A DNA stretch of 64,000 nucleotides from Alkalihalobacillus sp. YIM B00296 (GTDB lineage Bacteria; Bacillota; Bacilli; Bacillales; Fictibacillaceae). Positions within the stretch are counted from its first letter, which is position 1. Every line of letters begins with the position of its first letter. This document shows, piece by piece, positions 16,711 to 25,361 of this stretch. The stretch spans positions 1-64,000 of the forward strand of contig NZ_JAIBLJ010000021.1 in NCBI RefSeq assembly GCF_020179385.1, written 5' to 3'. The notes under the pieces are model-generated. The model did not search any database, was not told the DNA's origin, and worked only from the letters and a program-made list of their open reading frames with translations. A program made the translations under genes and the position numbers.

Positions 16711-17802
16711 ATGCCCGAAAACGTTCCTTTAGCAAAAGCATTTAAACAAACGGAGTATCAAATTACAGGTAACGGATTCCGAAACGTTCAAGTCCTTAAA
16801 GACGCACTGGATGGAGTGGATGACCAGACGGACAGTGATATGTATGGGAAGGGGAAGCTGATCGAAGCGTTTCAAGAAAAAATGGCAGGGTATTTAGGGA
16901 AAGAAAGTGCGGTGTTTTTGCCTAGCGGAACGATGGCCCAGCAAATCGCTTTGCGGATCTGGAGTGATGAGAAGAAGGTGAAGAAAGTGGCGTATCATCC
17001 TTTATGTCACCTTGAAATCCATGAAGAAGACGGGTTGAAAGAACTGCACCATATCCAACCGATTCTTTTAGCGGATGAAAACAGGGTGATAGAGTTGGAG
17101 GATGTCGTGAATATGGAGGAAGAAATCTCCTGTTTATTGCTTGAACTGCCTCAACGTGAAATCGGCGGGCAACTGCCAGACTATGAAACACTTGAATCCA
17201 TTTCTTCCTACTGCCGTGAGAAAGGGATCCTGTTGCATCTGGACGGGGCAAGGCTTTTTGAAATTCTGCCATACTATCAAAAATCAGCAGCTGAAGTCTG
17301 CGATCTTTTTGACAGTGTCTATGTTTCATTTTACAAAGGGATCGGAGGACTGGCGGGGGCAATCCTTGCCGGTGATGAGGCTTTTATAAAAGAGTCGAAA
17401 GTGTGGAAGAGACGACATGGAGGCGATTTGATCAGCCTTTATCCTTACGTACTCAGTTCGGATTATTACTTCGGTAAACGGGTAGAAAAAATGGAGCAGT
17501 ATTACGGGGAGGCGAAAGAACTCGCTGGATTGTTCAACCAGTGCCATGCTGTAACAACCAGGCCCGCAAAACCGGTCTCGAATATGTTCCATGTCCATTT
17601 CGGTGTACCGAAAGAGAAGCTTGAACCGATCCTGGTAGACATCTATGAAATGACCGGTGTCGGTTTAACAGGTAATTTAAGTGATACGGACGACACCTCT
17701 TGCTACTACGAAGTGAGCATTGGCGATCAATACGAAAAAGTCCCAAAAGGCCGATTAAAGGACGTTTTTCAAATTTTAGATAAGAGGCTGGAAAAGTTGT
17801 AG
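16711..17802 (+). CDS. PLP-dependent threonine-aldolase-like beta-eliminating lyase
   Basis: The 363-residue product is of the fold-type I aldolase/beta-eliminating lyase family. Visible are FLPSGTMAQQIALR (cofactor phosphate site), LLLELPQREIGGQLPDYE, GILLHLDGARLFE (the aspartate that contacts the pyridine nitrogen) and SVYVSFYKGIGGLAGA, where the lysine after FY should form the Schiff base. Low-specificity threonine aldolases split threonine or allo-threonine into glycine and acetaldehyde. CGAGGAGG precedes the ATG. A CBS-HEPN gene follows after 29 bases and may share the transcript. Confidence 0.88.
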   Translation: MPENVPLAKAFKQTEYQITGNGFRNVQVLKDALDGVDDQTDSDMYGKGKLIEAFQEKMAGYLGKESAVFLPSGTMAQQIALRIWSDEKKVKKVAYHPLCHLEIHEEDGLKELHHIQPILLADENRVIELEDVVNMEEEISCLLLELPQREIGGQLPDYETLESISSYCREKGILLHLDGARLFEILPYYQKSAAEVCDLFDSVYVSFYKGIGGLAGAILAGDEAFIKESKVWKRRHGGDLISLYPYVLSSDYYFGKRVEKMEQYYGEAKELAGLFNQCHAVTTRPAKPVSNMFHVHFGVPKEKLEPILVDIYEMTGVGLTGNLSDTDDTSCYYEVSIGDQYEKVPKGRLKDVFQILDKRLEKL

Positions 17803-17831
17803 TTAAGAGTTGTGAAAAGGAGGTAACATCT

Positions 17832-18638
17832 ATGAATTCCACTTCTTCTGGGTTTAAGAAAAGGTTAAGTCAATATCATGATCTTCGATTACTTTATGAA
17901 CAAGATATCAAGGTGAACCATATATCCGAGGTTCTCGATATCTGTCATCCTCATGATGATGCACAAATGATCAAGTCCTATATGGAAGAGAAGGATTATG
18001 ATGTACTTGGTGTTGAGGAGGACGAATGTGTCATTGGTTATGTAAGGAAAGAAGAATTAAAAGACGGATTTTGCAGGAATTATATCAATCACTTTTCGCC
18101 AAAAGAATTGGTTTCAGAATCAACCCCTTTGATTAAAATCCTATACCTATTTAGAGAAACCGAGAGAATTTTTGTATTAGAGGAAAACAGAGTGACCAGG
18201 TTAGTAACGAAAGCTGACCTTCAAAAACCGCCAATCAGGATGTTATTGTTCGGGATTATAACATTGCTTGAGATGCATCTTTTAAAAGTAATCAATCATT
18301 ACCTCCCTCAAGATGCGTGGAAAAAGCATTTAGATAACGGAAGAATTCAAAAGGCTGAAGTCATATATACTGAAAGAAGAATCAAAAACGAAGCCATTGG
18401 TCTCATTGATTGCTTACAGATTTGTGATAAGAGAGACATTATCTTGAATGAGCTCAAAATAAGAAAACAATTGAAAATTCCTTCAAAAACAAAAGGAAAA
18501 GACTATTTCAAAAGGTTGGAAAAATTGAGAAACAACCTGGCTCATGCTCAGGAACTCAATACAGAAGGTTCATGGGAAGATATGATCTTACTGATTGAAG
18601 AAACAGAAGAAAAATTCGAAACCTGTGAAGGAATCTAA
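17832..18638 (+). CDS. CBS-domain protein with C-terminal HEPN-like domain
   Basis: Residues about 28-130 of this 268-residue protein look like a CBS pair: VNHISEVLDICHPHDDAQMI and DVLGVEEDECVIGYVRKEEL, then LVSESTPLIKILYLFRETER and IFVLEENRVTRLVTKADL. The rest is helical and ends in a LEKLRNNLAHAQELN segment. RNNLAH (R233 to H238) fits the R-N-x3-H form of the HEPN Rx4-6H active-site motif found in many RNA-cleaving toxins and defence nucleases. CBS pairs commonly bind adenine nucleotides, so the protein may be a nucleotide-gated ribonuclease. That is inference: HEPN domains can also be non-catalytic. AAAGGAGG precedes the ATG; it is 29 bases after the aldolase gene. Confidence 0.75.
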   Translation: MNSTSSGFKKRLSQYHDLRLLYEQDIKVNHISEVLDICHPHDDAQMIKSYMEEKDYDVLGVEEDECVIGYVRKEELKDGFCRNYINHFSPKELVSESTPLIKILYLFRETERIFVLEENRVTRLVTKADLQKPPIRMLLFGIITLLEMHLLKVINHYLPQDAWKKHLDNGRIQKAEVIYTERRIKNEAIGLIDCLQICDKRDIILNELKIRKQLKIPSKTKGKDYFKRLEKLRNNLAHAQELNTEGSWEDMILLIEETEEKFETCEGI

Positions 18639-18680
18639 TGATCTCATACATTAAGAGTTTCGAAAATAGGTTACTGAATA

Positions 18681-18709
18681 TTGACTAAATTACTCTTTTC
18701 CGATAGAGT
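18681..18709 (+). promoter_or_regulatory. possible sigma-A promoter before the M20 gene
   Basis: TTGACT (18681-18686) and TAGAGT (18704-18709) with a 17-base spacer. The -10 box is weak. Confidence 0.4.
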
Positions 18710-18735
18710 GGATCCAAAGTGAACATGATCAGGCA

Positions 18736-18785
18736 AAGGAGCTTTCCATCGCTATACAAATGTATAGGTGGGGGCTCCTTGTTTA
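18736..18785 (+). terminator. stem-loop in the leader of the M20 gene
   Basis: AAGGAGC (18736-18742) pairs with GCTCCTT (18774-18780), enclosing CTATAC/GTATAG (18752-18767) with a 4-base loop. GTTTAGTTTTTAT follows and then the ribosome binding site of the M20 gene. It could terminate the CBS-HEPN transcript or attenuate entry into the M20 gene. Confidence 0.5.
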
Positions 18786-18805
18786 GTTTTTATGGAGGGA
18801 TGGAC

Positions 18806-20011
18806 ATGTCGTTTTTACAGCTGGCTGAAGAAATGAAGGAGAAAATTATCGGGTTCAGACGCCACCTTCATCAACATCCGGAATTGAGCTTTTTAGAATA
18901 CCGAACGGCTGAATTTGTTGCGGGTATATTAGAAGAATACGAGATTGATGTAGAACGGAATGTGGCAGGGACCGGGATTATCGGTATGATCACGGGAGAC
19001 CTTCCTGGCAAAACCGTTGCGTTGCGAGCGGATATGGATGCCTTACCGATCGAGGAACAGACGAACCTGCCGTATTCATCCAGCAATCGTGGTGTCATGC
19101 ATGCGTGTGGCCATGACTTCCATACATCGATCTTGCTCGGAACAGCAATCATACTCAGCCAGTACAAAGACAAGTTAAAAGGAAACATTAAATTGATTTT
19201 TCAGCCTGGTGAGGAGAAATTGACCGGGGCAAAAAAGATGATTGAGGCGGGGGTGCTTAAGAATCCTTGCGTTGATGCGATCATGGCGTTGCATTGCTGG
19301 CCTGAGTTACCTGCAGGTACAGTTGGGGTCAGGAAAGGGCCGATTACAGCAGCGGCCGATTTTTTGGAGATTACAATAAGAGGCAAGGAAGGGCATGCTG
19401 CACACCCACACAAATGTGTCGATCCGATTGTCATTGCAGGTCATATCGTATCAGCATTACAGACAGTCGTTTCAAGAGAAATTGCACCGACAGACCCGGC
19501 TGTCGTCACTATCGGTAAAATTAACGGAGGTACCGCCTCCAATGTGATCCCCTCAAGTGTGCAGCTTTCTGGTATGATCCGGACAGTCAACCCTGACCTA
19601 CAGAAGAGGATGCCAGAAATCATTGAGCGAATCGTCTGTAAGTCTGCCGAAAGCATGAATGGGGAAGCGGAGGTAAAGTATATGAGTGCGACACCACCTC
19701 TGATCTGCCATGATGGCATGGTTGGATTGATCGATAATGTTGTAACAGATTTATTGGGCAGAGATCGACTCGTATACCTTGAAAATCCTTCTTTAGGCAG
19801 TGAAGATTTTTCTTTTTACGCAAATGAAATACCAGGTGTCCTTTTTCGATTAGGGACCCATGATGAACGGGAGGATTCTAGATTTCCTTTGCATAATTCG
19901 AGGGTCACTTTTGCTGAGGAAGCTCTTACAACAGGGGTAGCAGTCATGTGTGGAGCAGCAGTCCACTACTTGTCGAATGAAAAGAGCCTTATGGTAAAAC
20001 ACATCTTATAA
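18806..20011 (+). CDS. M20-family amidohydrolase (N-acyl-amino-acid hydrolase type)
   Basis: The 401-residue product shows all M20D marks: FRRHLHQHPELSFLEYRTAE, VALRADMDALPIEEQTN, GVMHACGHDFHTSILLGTA, IFQPGEEKLTGAKKMIEAG (catalytic EE), MALHCWPELPAGTVGVR, GKEGHAAHPHKCVDPIVIAG, NGGTASNVIPSSVQLSGMIR and LGSEDFSFYANEIPG. It is a paralogue of the gene at 9161. The ATG at 18806 has TGGAGGG six bases upstream, better placed than the ATG at 18800. It lies just before the EutW-like kinase, so it could supply the final hydrolysis in the amine pathway that follows, but this is a guess from position. Confidence 0.92.
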   Translation: MSFLQLAEEMKEKIIGFRRHLHQHPELSFLEYRTAEFVAGILEEYEIDVERNVAGTGIIGMITGDLPGKTVALRADMDALPIEEQTNLPYSSSNRGVMHACGHDFHTSILLGTAIILSQYKDKLKGNIKLIFQPGEEKLTGAKKMIEAGVLKNPCVDAIMALHCWPELPAGTVGVRKGPITAAADFLEITIRGKEGHAAHPHKCVDPIVIAGHIVSALQTVVSREIAPTDPAVVTIGKINGGTASNVIPSSVQLSGMIRTVNPDLQKRMPEIIERIVCKSAESMNGEAEVKYMSATPPLICHDGMVGLIDNVVTDLLGRDRLVYLENPSLGSEDFSFYANEIPGVLFRLGTHDEREDSRFPLHNSRVTFAEEALTTGVAVMCGAAVHYLSNEKSLMVKHIL

Positions 20012-20074
20012 TTGATTGAATATTGACAAAATAACGACAATATTTTAACATCAAACCATAAGTGAATAGTTGAT

Positions 20075-20088
20075 AAGCATGGGGGCTT
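20075..20088 (+). promoter_or_regulatory. short hairpin with A1/G4 hexaloop in the kinase leader
   Basis: AAGC (20075-20078) and GCTT (20085-20088) close a six-base loop ATGGGG with A at position 1 and G at position 4, the pattern recognised by ANTAR proteins. The usual second hairpin and an overlapping terminator are not evident, so this is a weak call. Confidence 0.25.
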
Positions 20089-20170
20089 GTAATAGATATA
20101 CTTCCGGTTACATCAGGAGGGTATTTGTTCCAGCCTTTTTTTGTTAAAAAACCTAAGGAGCCGGTGAACA

Positions 20171-21610
20171 ATGATGCAAGACGAAACAGCAATGATTCCG
20201 ACAATCAAAGGGCTTTGTCTGGAGCATACGGATTTGAAAGAATCCGATATCAATACAATCATTGAAACGTCGAAATCTCTGCAGATTACAGCTGATATCA
20301 CACAGGCAAATATGTTCATCGATTGCCCGGCTAAGGGTGGGAAGCCTGCGATTGTCATTGCGGAGGCGATACCCGCAAACGCCCCATCTTTATACACCAC
20401 TTCCGTCGTCGGCAAGTTTGCCTACTCGTCCTTTGAACCAGCTGTCGCTTATGTCCATAGGACTGGCAAGCCTATGACCCGTAAATGGGCGATTACACAA
20501 GAAGCGAAATATGTGAAGCAGAGTGTCACGCCTATTAAAAATCCAAATGGCGAAACAATCGGGTCTTTGATCATGGAAGAGGACATCAGTGAGCAGGTCG
20601 ATCACGAAAATAAGATGAAGGCACTCTCAAAAACGACAGAACAGTTGAGCCAGACACTGATCGGTCTTACTGAGAAGGATTCCATCATTTCGAACATGAT
20701 CCAGGAATCATTGCTGCTGCTCGATCCGAAAGGCATGATCGTCTATCACAATTCCTGCGCGGGTTATCTTGTCGAAGAAATGTCCGGGGTGAGGGAGTTC
20801 ATCGGGACTCCCGTGAATGTCCTCTTGCCTTTCCTGAAAACGATCCTCTCCAAAACGGATGATATCGTTCAGGAAGAAGTAAGTGTCGAAAATAAGGTGT
20901 TCGAAGTAAAACAAATTCGATTGATGAATGAACGTAATGTGACAGGGATCCTGTTGGTGATCCGGGATCTGACGGAGCTCCGGCAGAAAGAGCGCGAACT
21001 GATGGTTAAATCTGCTGTAATCCAGGAGATCCATCATCGGGTCAAAAATAACCTGCAAACCGTCTCAAGCTTGCTTCGACTGCAGATGAAACGTGGTGGT
21101 CAGGAAGCAAAGGTACACCTTCAAGAAAGCCTGAACCGAATTTCAAGCATTGCGGCCGTTCATCAAGAATTACTTGAAAGTTCGAATATCGATAAAGTAG
21201 AAATCAAACAGTTGATTGAACGGATCGGGGAGATGCTACTCCGAAACCGTCTATCCACAGAAAAAGATATCTCGTTGCAATTTCAGGGGAATGAGTTGTA
21301 CATGAAGTCCGATACAGCGGTTTCTCTCGCCTTGACATTGAATGAACTTATCCAGAATTGTTTGAAGCATGCTTTTCATGAGATGGGCAATGGGATCATT
21401 AAAGTTCTCCTCAAAGACTTGAAAACACATTTGGAAGTTGAAGTAGAAGACAATGGAATCGGGTATTCACCATCAAGTCAGCCTTCGCTAGGCTTGGATA
21501 TTGTCAATACAATCGTGAATCATGATCTTGCTGGTACGTTTTCGATCAAACCAACAGGTAAGGGGACAAAAGCGACTGTGACATTTCCGTTAAAGAAGGG
21601 AGATAAATAA
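20171..21610 (+). CDS. EutW/PdtaS-like sensor histidine kinase
   Basis: The 479-residue product has an N-terminal H_kinase_N-type sensor (about 20-150, with MFIDCPAKGGKPAIVIAEAI and EPAVAYVHRTGKPM), a PAS domain (about 180-275, MIQESLLLLDPKGMIVYHNS), a HisKA_2 box (IQEIHHRVKNNLQTVSSLL; the first H is the likely phosphorylation site) and a HATPase_c domain (LNELIQNCLKHAF, VEDNGIGY, KGTKATVTFPL). No membrane segment is visible, so it senses a cytoplasmic signal. This is the kinase class that pairs with ANTAR response regulators, as EutW with EutV. The regulator gene overlaps its stop by one base (TAATG). ATG 20171 and 20174 are both possible behind AAGGAG. Confidence 0.9.
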   Translation: MMQDETAMIPTIKGLCLEHTDLKESDINTIIETSKSLQITADITQANMFIDCPAKGGKPAIVIAEAIPANAPSLYTTSVVGKFAYSSFEPAVAYVHRTGKPMTRKWAITQEAKYVKQSVTPIKNPNGETIGSLIMEEDISEQVDHENKMKALSKTTEQLSQTLIGLTEKDSIISNMIQESLLLLDPKGMIVYHNSCAGYLVEEMSGVREFIGTPVNVLLPFLKTILSKTDDIVQEEVSVENKVFEVKQIRLMNERNVTGILLVIRDLTELRQKERELMVKSAVIQEIHHRVKNNLQTVSSLLRLQMKRGGQEAKVHLQESLNRISSIAAVHQELLESSNIDKVEIKQLIERIGEMLLRNRLSTEKDISLQFQGNELYMKSDTAVSLALTLNELIQNCLKHAFHEMGNGIIKVLLKDLKTHLEVEVEDNGIGYSPSSQPSLGLDIVNTIVNHDLAGTFSIKPTGKGTKATVTFPLKKGDK

Positions 21611-22230
21611 TGAAACCGAAAATCGTCCTTGTCGAAGATGAAGCGATTCTAAGGCTGGATCTAAAAGGAATGCTTGAAGACTCAGGCTATGATGTCATCG
21701 GGGAAGCTGGTGATGGTGAAACAGCTATTGAACTTGCCCATCAACTGAACCCGGATCTGATGATCATGGATATCAAGATGCCGAAAATGAATGGGGTGAA
21801 GGCGAGTAAAATCATCACGAGGACTAGAAATATCCCGATAATCATGCTGACGGCATACAGTCAGGAAGATTTCATCGAAGGCGCGAAAAAAGCCAATGTC
21901 CTAGGTTACCTCGTAAAACCGATTTCTGAGTCGAATTTGATACCGGCAGTAGAAATCGCACTGGCACAGGCGAAACAAATGAGCCACTTTCAAGAAGAGC
22001 TGGAAAATAGGGACAATAAGTTGAAAGCACGTAAGCGGATTGAACGGGCGAAGGGCATCCTGATGAAAGAAAAGAACTTCAGTGAAGAAATCGCGTATGA
22101 AAAAATGCGGAAGATCAGCATGAACAAGCAGATTTCGCTCGAGCGGACAGCGATCGCCATCCTGAAAAAGTATGGTGGATCGAACACAAGTCGATACAGC
22201 GAGGCAAAGGCGCCTAAGCAATGCAATTAA
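21610..22230 (+). CDS. ANTAR-domain response regulator (EutV/AmiR-like antiterminator)
   Basis: The 206-residue product has a receiver domain (residues 1-120; acidic pocket in VLVEDEA, phospho-acceptor Asp in LMIMDIKMPKMNG, Lys in LVKPIS), a coiled linker (about 125-145) and an ANTAR domain (about 145-200: ARKRIERAKGILMKEKNFSE, AYEKMRKISMNKQISLERTA). ANTAR proteins bind paired RNA hairpins and prevent formation of a terminator. A strong terminator begins inside the 3' end of this gene (22209-22256) and an A1/G4 hexaloop hairpin overlaps its 5' arm, so the regulator may control read-through into the aldehyde dehydrogenase gene. Coupled to the kinase by a one-base overlap. Confidence 0.93.
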   Translation: MKPKIVLVEDEAILRLDLKGMLEDSGYDVIGEAGDGETAIELAHQLNPDLMIMDIKMPKMNGVKASKIITRTRNIPIIMLTAYSQEDFIEGAKKANVLGYLVKPISESNLIPAVEIALAQAKQMSHFQEELENRDNKLKARKRIERAKGILMKEKNFSEEIAYEKMRKISMNKQISLERTAIAILKKYGGSNTSRYSEAKAPKQCN

Positions 22231-22256
22231 CGTTGCATTGCTTAAGCGCCTTTTTT
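22202..22256 (+). promoter_or_regulatory. terminator overlapped by an ANTAR-type hexaloop hairpin
   Basis: The terminator stem runs 22209-22226 against 22233-22250 with one mismatch, 6-base loop, then TTTTTT. A competing hairpin AGGC (22202-22205) / GCCT (22212-22215) has a six-base loop AAAGGC with A at 1 and G at 4 and uses bases of the terminator 5' arm, as the second hairpin of EutV targets does. I could not find a convincing first hairpin upstream, so terminator confidence is high and regulation is tentative. Confidence 0.6.
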
Positions 22257-22277
22257 AAAAGATAAGAAAGTCTGAAT

Positions 22278-22421
22278 AGGGCGTTTGCGCTTTTCTTATT
22301 GTCTAGCTTCAACGCTTAGCCACTTGGATCACTTCAGTCTTGCTGCGGCGGTGACAGCCTCCTCGTCGGACTTCCTGTGACCTTCGTGGCTGATGATCAG
22401 GGCGTTTACGCTTTTCCTATT
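22278..22421 (+). repeat. Bacillaceae-type intergenic element with GGGCGTTTRCGCTTTTC ends
   Basis: The gap between the terminator and the aldehyde dehydrogenase gene is filled by an element bounded by two direct copies of a 23-base sequence (22278-22300 and 22399-22421; core GGCGTTTRCGCTTTTC). Its right part, including GCCTCCTCGTCGGA and CTTCGTGG, recurs at 39704-39770. TTGTCTAGCTTCAACGCTTA after the first copy resembles a common dispersed Bacillaceae repeat. No protein is encoded. Confidence 0.7.
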
Positions 22422-22441
22422 AAACTCAGGGAGGTAGAGTA

Positions 22442-23890
22442 ATGCAAAAAACATCATTGAATTACCTTTGGATAAACGGTGAAAAGTTGAGCATCTCCGA
22501 TACTATCGATGTACTGAATCCGGCTACAGGAGAGGTGATCGATCAAGTTCCAAATGGAGGGGCAGAGGAAACGAAACTTGCAATCAATGCGGCGTACCGT
22601 GCCTTTAAACCGTGGAAGAGACTTACCCCGCCACAGCGAGAAACTTTTTTACTCAAGTGGGCGGAAAATCTATTGGATAACAAGGAAGAGCTTGCAGAGA
22701 TTTTAACAGAGGAACAAGGAAAGCCATTAAATGAATCACGTGGTGAAATAGAGAGTTCTGCCCAATTCATCAAGTGGTATGCCGAGGAAGGAAAACGGAT
22801 TTATGGTGAGGTGATCAGTGGGTCTAGCGAAAATCAACGAATTACGGTCATCAAGCAGCCAGTAGGGGTTTGCGGTTTGATCACTCCGTGGAACTTTCCG
22901 GGAGCGATGGTGGCAAGAAAAGTTGCACCGGCACTCGCTGCAGGTTGCACCGTCATTTTGAAGCCAGCAAGTGAAACCCCAAGAATCGCGATTGCGATCT
23001 TTGAACAATTGATGAAAACAGGGATCCCTTCAGGGGTCGCGAACCTTGTCACGGGTAAAGCGTCCATTATCGGCGAAACGTTGTTCGAGGATAAACGGGT
23101 CCGCAAGATTTCTTTTACAGGTTCAACGGATGTCGGCAAACGATTGATGGCACGGGCTGCCGATCAGGTTAAACGGATTTCGTTGGAGCTTGGCGGAAAT
23201 GCACCAGCTATCGTCTTTCCGGATGCGAATCTGGATCTTGCTGCAGAAGCAATCGTCGGGAATAAGTTTGAAAATTGCGGGCAAATGTGCAATGGGATCA
23301 ACGTCATCTATGCGCATGAATCGATCCAGAGGGTACTTACGGAAAAAATCACTGCTCTTGTTAATGGACTGAAAGTAGGTGTGGGAACGGACAAGGTACA
23401 GCTCGGCCCGCTTATCAATGAATCATCGCTGGACAATTTGAATCAGTTGCTTCAAGAGGCGATTGAAAAGGGTGCAGTGGTGGTGACTGGAGGGGAGCCG
23501 ATTAAGGATAAAGGGTATACGAACGGCTATTTCTTCAAGCCAACCGTCGTAACCAACGTCACACTCGATATGAAGCTTTCCCAGGATGAAATTTTTGGTC
23601 CTGTTGCACCAATTCTAACGTTTAAAGAGGAAGATGAAGTCCTTGAGTTTACGGAAAAGAGTCCATATGGCCTGGCTGCTTATTTTTTTACAAAGGATGT
23701 CAACCGTGTTCACCGGATGTCTGAAAACCTCGATGCTGGGATGATCGGCGTCAATGGTACACAGCTGAGTGTCCCTCAAGCACCATTCGGGGGGATCAAA
23801 GAAAGCGGTATGGGAAGAGAAGGTGGTCATTACGGGTTAGAACCGTTCCTGGAACTGAAATACATTTCACTTACGCTTGAAAATGACTGA
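22442..23890 (+). CDS. NAD(P)-dependent aldehyde dehydrogenase
   Basis: The 482-residue product is a full-length ALDH of the succinate-semialdehyde dehydrogenase branch. Marks are GLITPWNFPGAMVARKVAPA, ILKPASETP (coenzyme lysine), FTGSTDVGKRLM, LELGGNAPAIVF (general-base Glu) and FENCGQMCNG (nucleophile Cys). In the gamma-glutamyl route for ethanolamine described for Streptomyces coelicolor it would oxidise gamma-glutamyl-acetaldehyde amide to gamma-glutamylglycine; that assignment is inferred from the neighbours. GGGAGG precedes the ATG. The ligase gene follows after 13 bases. Confidence 0.92.
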   Translation: MQKTSLNYLWINGEKLSISDTIDVLNPATGEVIDQVPNGGAEETKLAINAAYRAFKPWKRLTPPQRETFLLKWAENLLDNKEELAEILTEEQGKPLNESRGEIESSAQFIKWYAEEGKRIYGEVISGSSENQRITVIKQPVGVCGLITPWNFPGAMVARKVAPALAAGCTVILKPASETPRIAIAIFEQLMKTGIPSGVANLVTGKASIIGETLFEDKRVRKISFTGSTDVGKRLMARAADQVKRISLELGGNAPAIVFPDANLDLAAEAIVGNKFENCGQMCNGINVIYAHESIQRVLTEKITALVNGLKVGVGTDKVQLGPLINESSLDNLNQLLQEAIEKGAVVVTGGEPIKDKGYTNGYFFKPTVVTNVTLDMKLSQDEIFGPVAPILTFKEEDEVLEFTEKSPYGLAAYFFTKDVNRVHRMSENLDAGMIGVNGTQLSVPQAPFGGIKESGMGREGGHYGLEPFLELKYISLTLEND

Positions 23891-23903
23891 GGAGGTTTTC
23901 GAT

Positions 23904-25325
23904 TTGAGTAAAGAGGTATTTGCAAAATTCGAACCATTGGAAGTAGAGAAAAAAACAGGGCTGATTACGAAGGGGGCCTTGTTGGAGTCGATCGAAGAGG
24001 GTTCAATTGATACTGTCATCCTTGCGATTTGCGATATGCAGGGAAGGCTGATGGGAAAGCGGCTAACCGCAGAATATTGCTTCGAAAACGATCTCGAACA
24101 TGGGACCCATTTCTGTAATTATCTGTTGGGTACCGACTTTGAGATGAACACACCAGACGGTTACGAATCGGTGAATTGGGAGAAGGGATATGGTGACTGG
24201 TTGGCCCGTCCTGATTGGTCGACTGTTCGTGTTATACCCTGGGCTGATAAGACAGCGATCATCTTTTGTGATGTGTACGATGAAGAGACAGGGGAACCAG
24301 TCCAGATCGCCCCGAGGAATCTGTTGAAAAGACAGCTTGAAAAAGCAGATGCGATGGGGTTCGAGCTATTCATGGCAAGTGAGCTCGAATTTTACCTGTT
24401 CCGGGAGTCATTCGAACAGCTTAACAAAAAGGGTTATGAAAATGGAGAGACAGCAGGGCATCTTAATGAAGATTATAATCTTCTGCAAGGGACCCGTAAC
24501 GAGCCGTTCTACCAGAAGATTCGCAGGAATATGGGCCAAGCGGATGTGCCGATCGAATCATCAAAAGGGGAAGCTTACATGGGGCAGCATGAGATCAACA
24601 TGCGCTATGCCGAATCACTGAAGGCTGCAGATAATCACATCATGTTCAAGCAAGGCATAAAGGAAATGTGTATTCAGGATGATCTATCGATAACATTCAT
24701 GGCCAAACCGAACCATAAATGGACAGGATCGAGCGGGCATATTCATTTGAGCCTTTGGGACAAACGTGCAGGCGAAAATGTCTTTTATGATCCAGACAGC
24801 AATACCTACCATATGTCAGAGCTCATGAAGCAGTTTTTAGCAGGTATTCTTCAATATACGAGAGACTTTTCCCTGTTCTTTGCCCCGTACATCAATTCCT
24901 ATAAGCGTTATACCCAAGAAAGCTGGGCACCTGTCAATATCGTCTGGAGCCATGATAACCGTTCCTCTGGTTACAGGATTGTCGGGGATGGAAAGAGCCT
25001 ACGGATTGAAACGAGAATCCCTGGTGCTGACATGAATCCCTATCTCGCGTACACGGCCCTTGTCGGTGCTGGATTATATGGAATTGAAGAGAAGCTTGAG
25101 CTTGAGCCAGAGTTCAAAGGCAACGCTTATAAGGATAACAAAATCCCTCGTATTCCTGGTTCGTTGTATGAAGCGATCCAGTGCTGGGAAAACAGTGATG
25201 CCGTCAAGAAAGTACTGGGGCATGCCGCCGCCGCACACTATCTTTATTATGCAAAACTTGAACAGAAGCAGTATGACGCTGTCGTTACGGAATGGGAACG
25301 CAGCCGTTATTTCGAACAGTGCTAG
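23904..25325 (+). CDS. glutamine-synthetase-like gamma-glutamylamide (ethanolamine/polyamine) synthetase
   Basis: The product, about 473 residues from the TTG at 23904, has the glutamine synthetase catalytic fold: ASELEFYLFRE (metal Glu pair), GQHEINMRYAES, FMAKPNHKWTGSSGHIHLSL (the metal His region), NSYKRYTQESWAPVNIVWSH and RIETRIPGADMNPYLAYTAL. The N-terminal motifs CDMQGRLMGKRLTAEYC and long insertions are those of GlnA-like gamma-glutamylpolyamine or gamma-glutamylethanolamide synthetases (PuuA, GlnA4), not of the GlnA that makes glutamine. It would join glutamate to the amine at ATP cost. TTG 23904 has GAGGAGG eight bases upstream; ATG 23883 lies inside the previous gene. Confidence 0.88.
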   Translation: MSKEVFAKFEPLEVEKKTGLITKGALLESIEEGSIDTVILAICDMQGRLMGKRLTAEYCFENDLEHGTHFCNYLLGTDFEMNTPDGYESVNWEKGYGDWLARPDWSTVRVIPWADKTAIIFCDVYDEETGEPVQIAPRNLLKRQLEKADAMGFELFMASELEFYLFRESFEQLNKKGYENGETAGHLNEDYNLLQGTRNEPFYQKIRRNMGQADVPIESSKGEAYMGQHEINMRYAESLKAADNHIMFKQGIKEMCIQDDLSITFMAKPNHKWTGSSGHIHLSLWDKRAGENVFYDPDSNTYHMSELMKQFLAGILQYTRDFSLFFAPYINSYKRYTQESWAPVNIVWSHDNRSSGYRIVGDGKSLRIETRIPGADMNPYLAYTALVGAGLYGIEEKLELEPEFKGNAYKDNKIPRIPGSLYEAIQCWENSDAVKKVLGHAAAAHYLYYAKLEQKQYDAVVTEWERSRYFEQC

Positions 25326-25361
25326 ACGGATAGATTACAAGGTTTAAAGGAGGACTTATCG

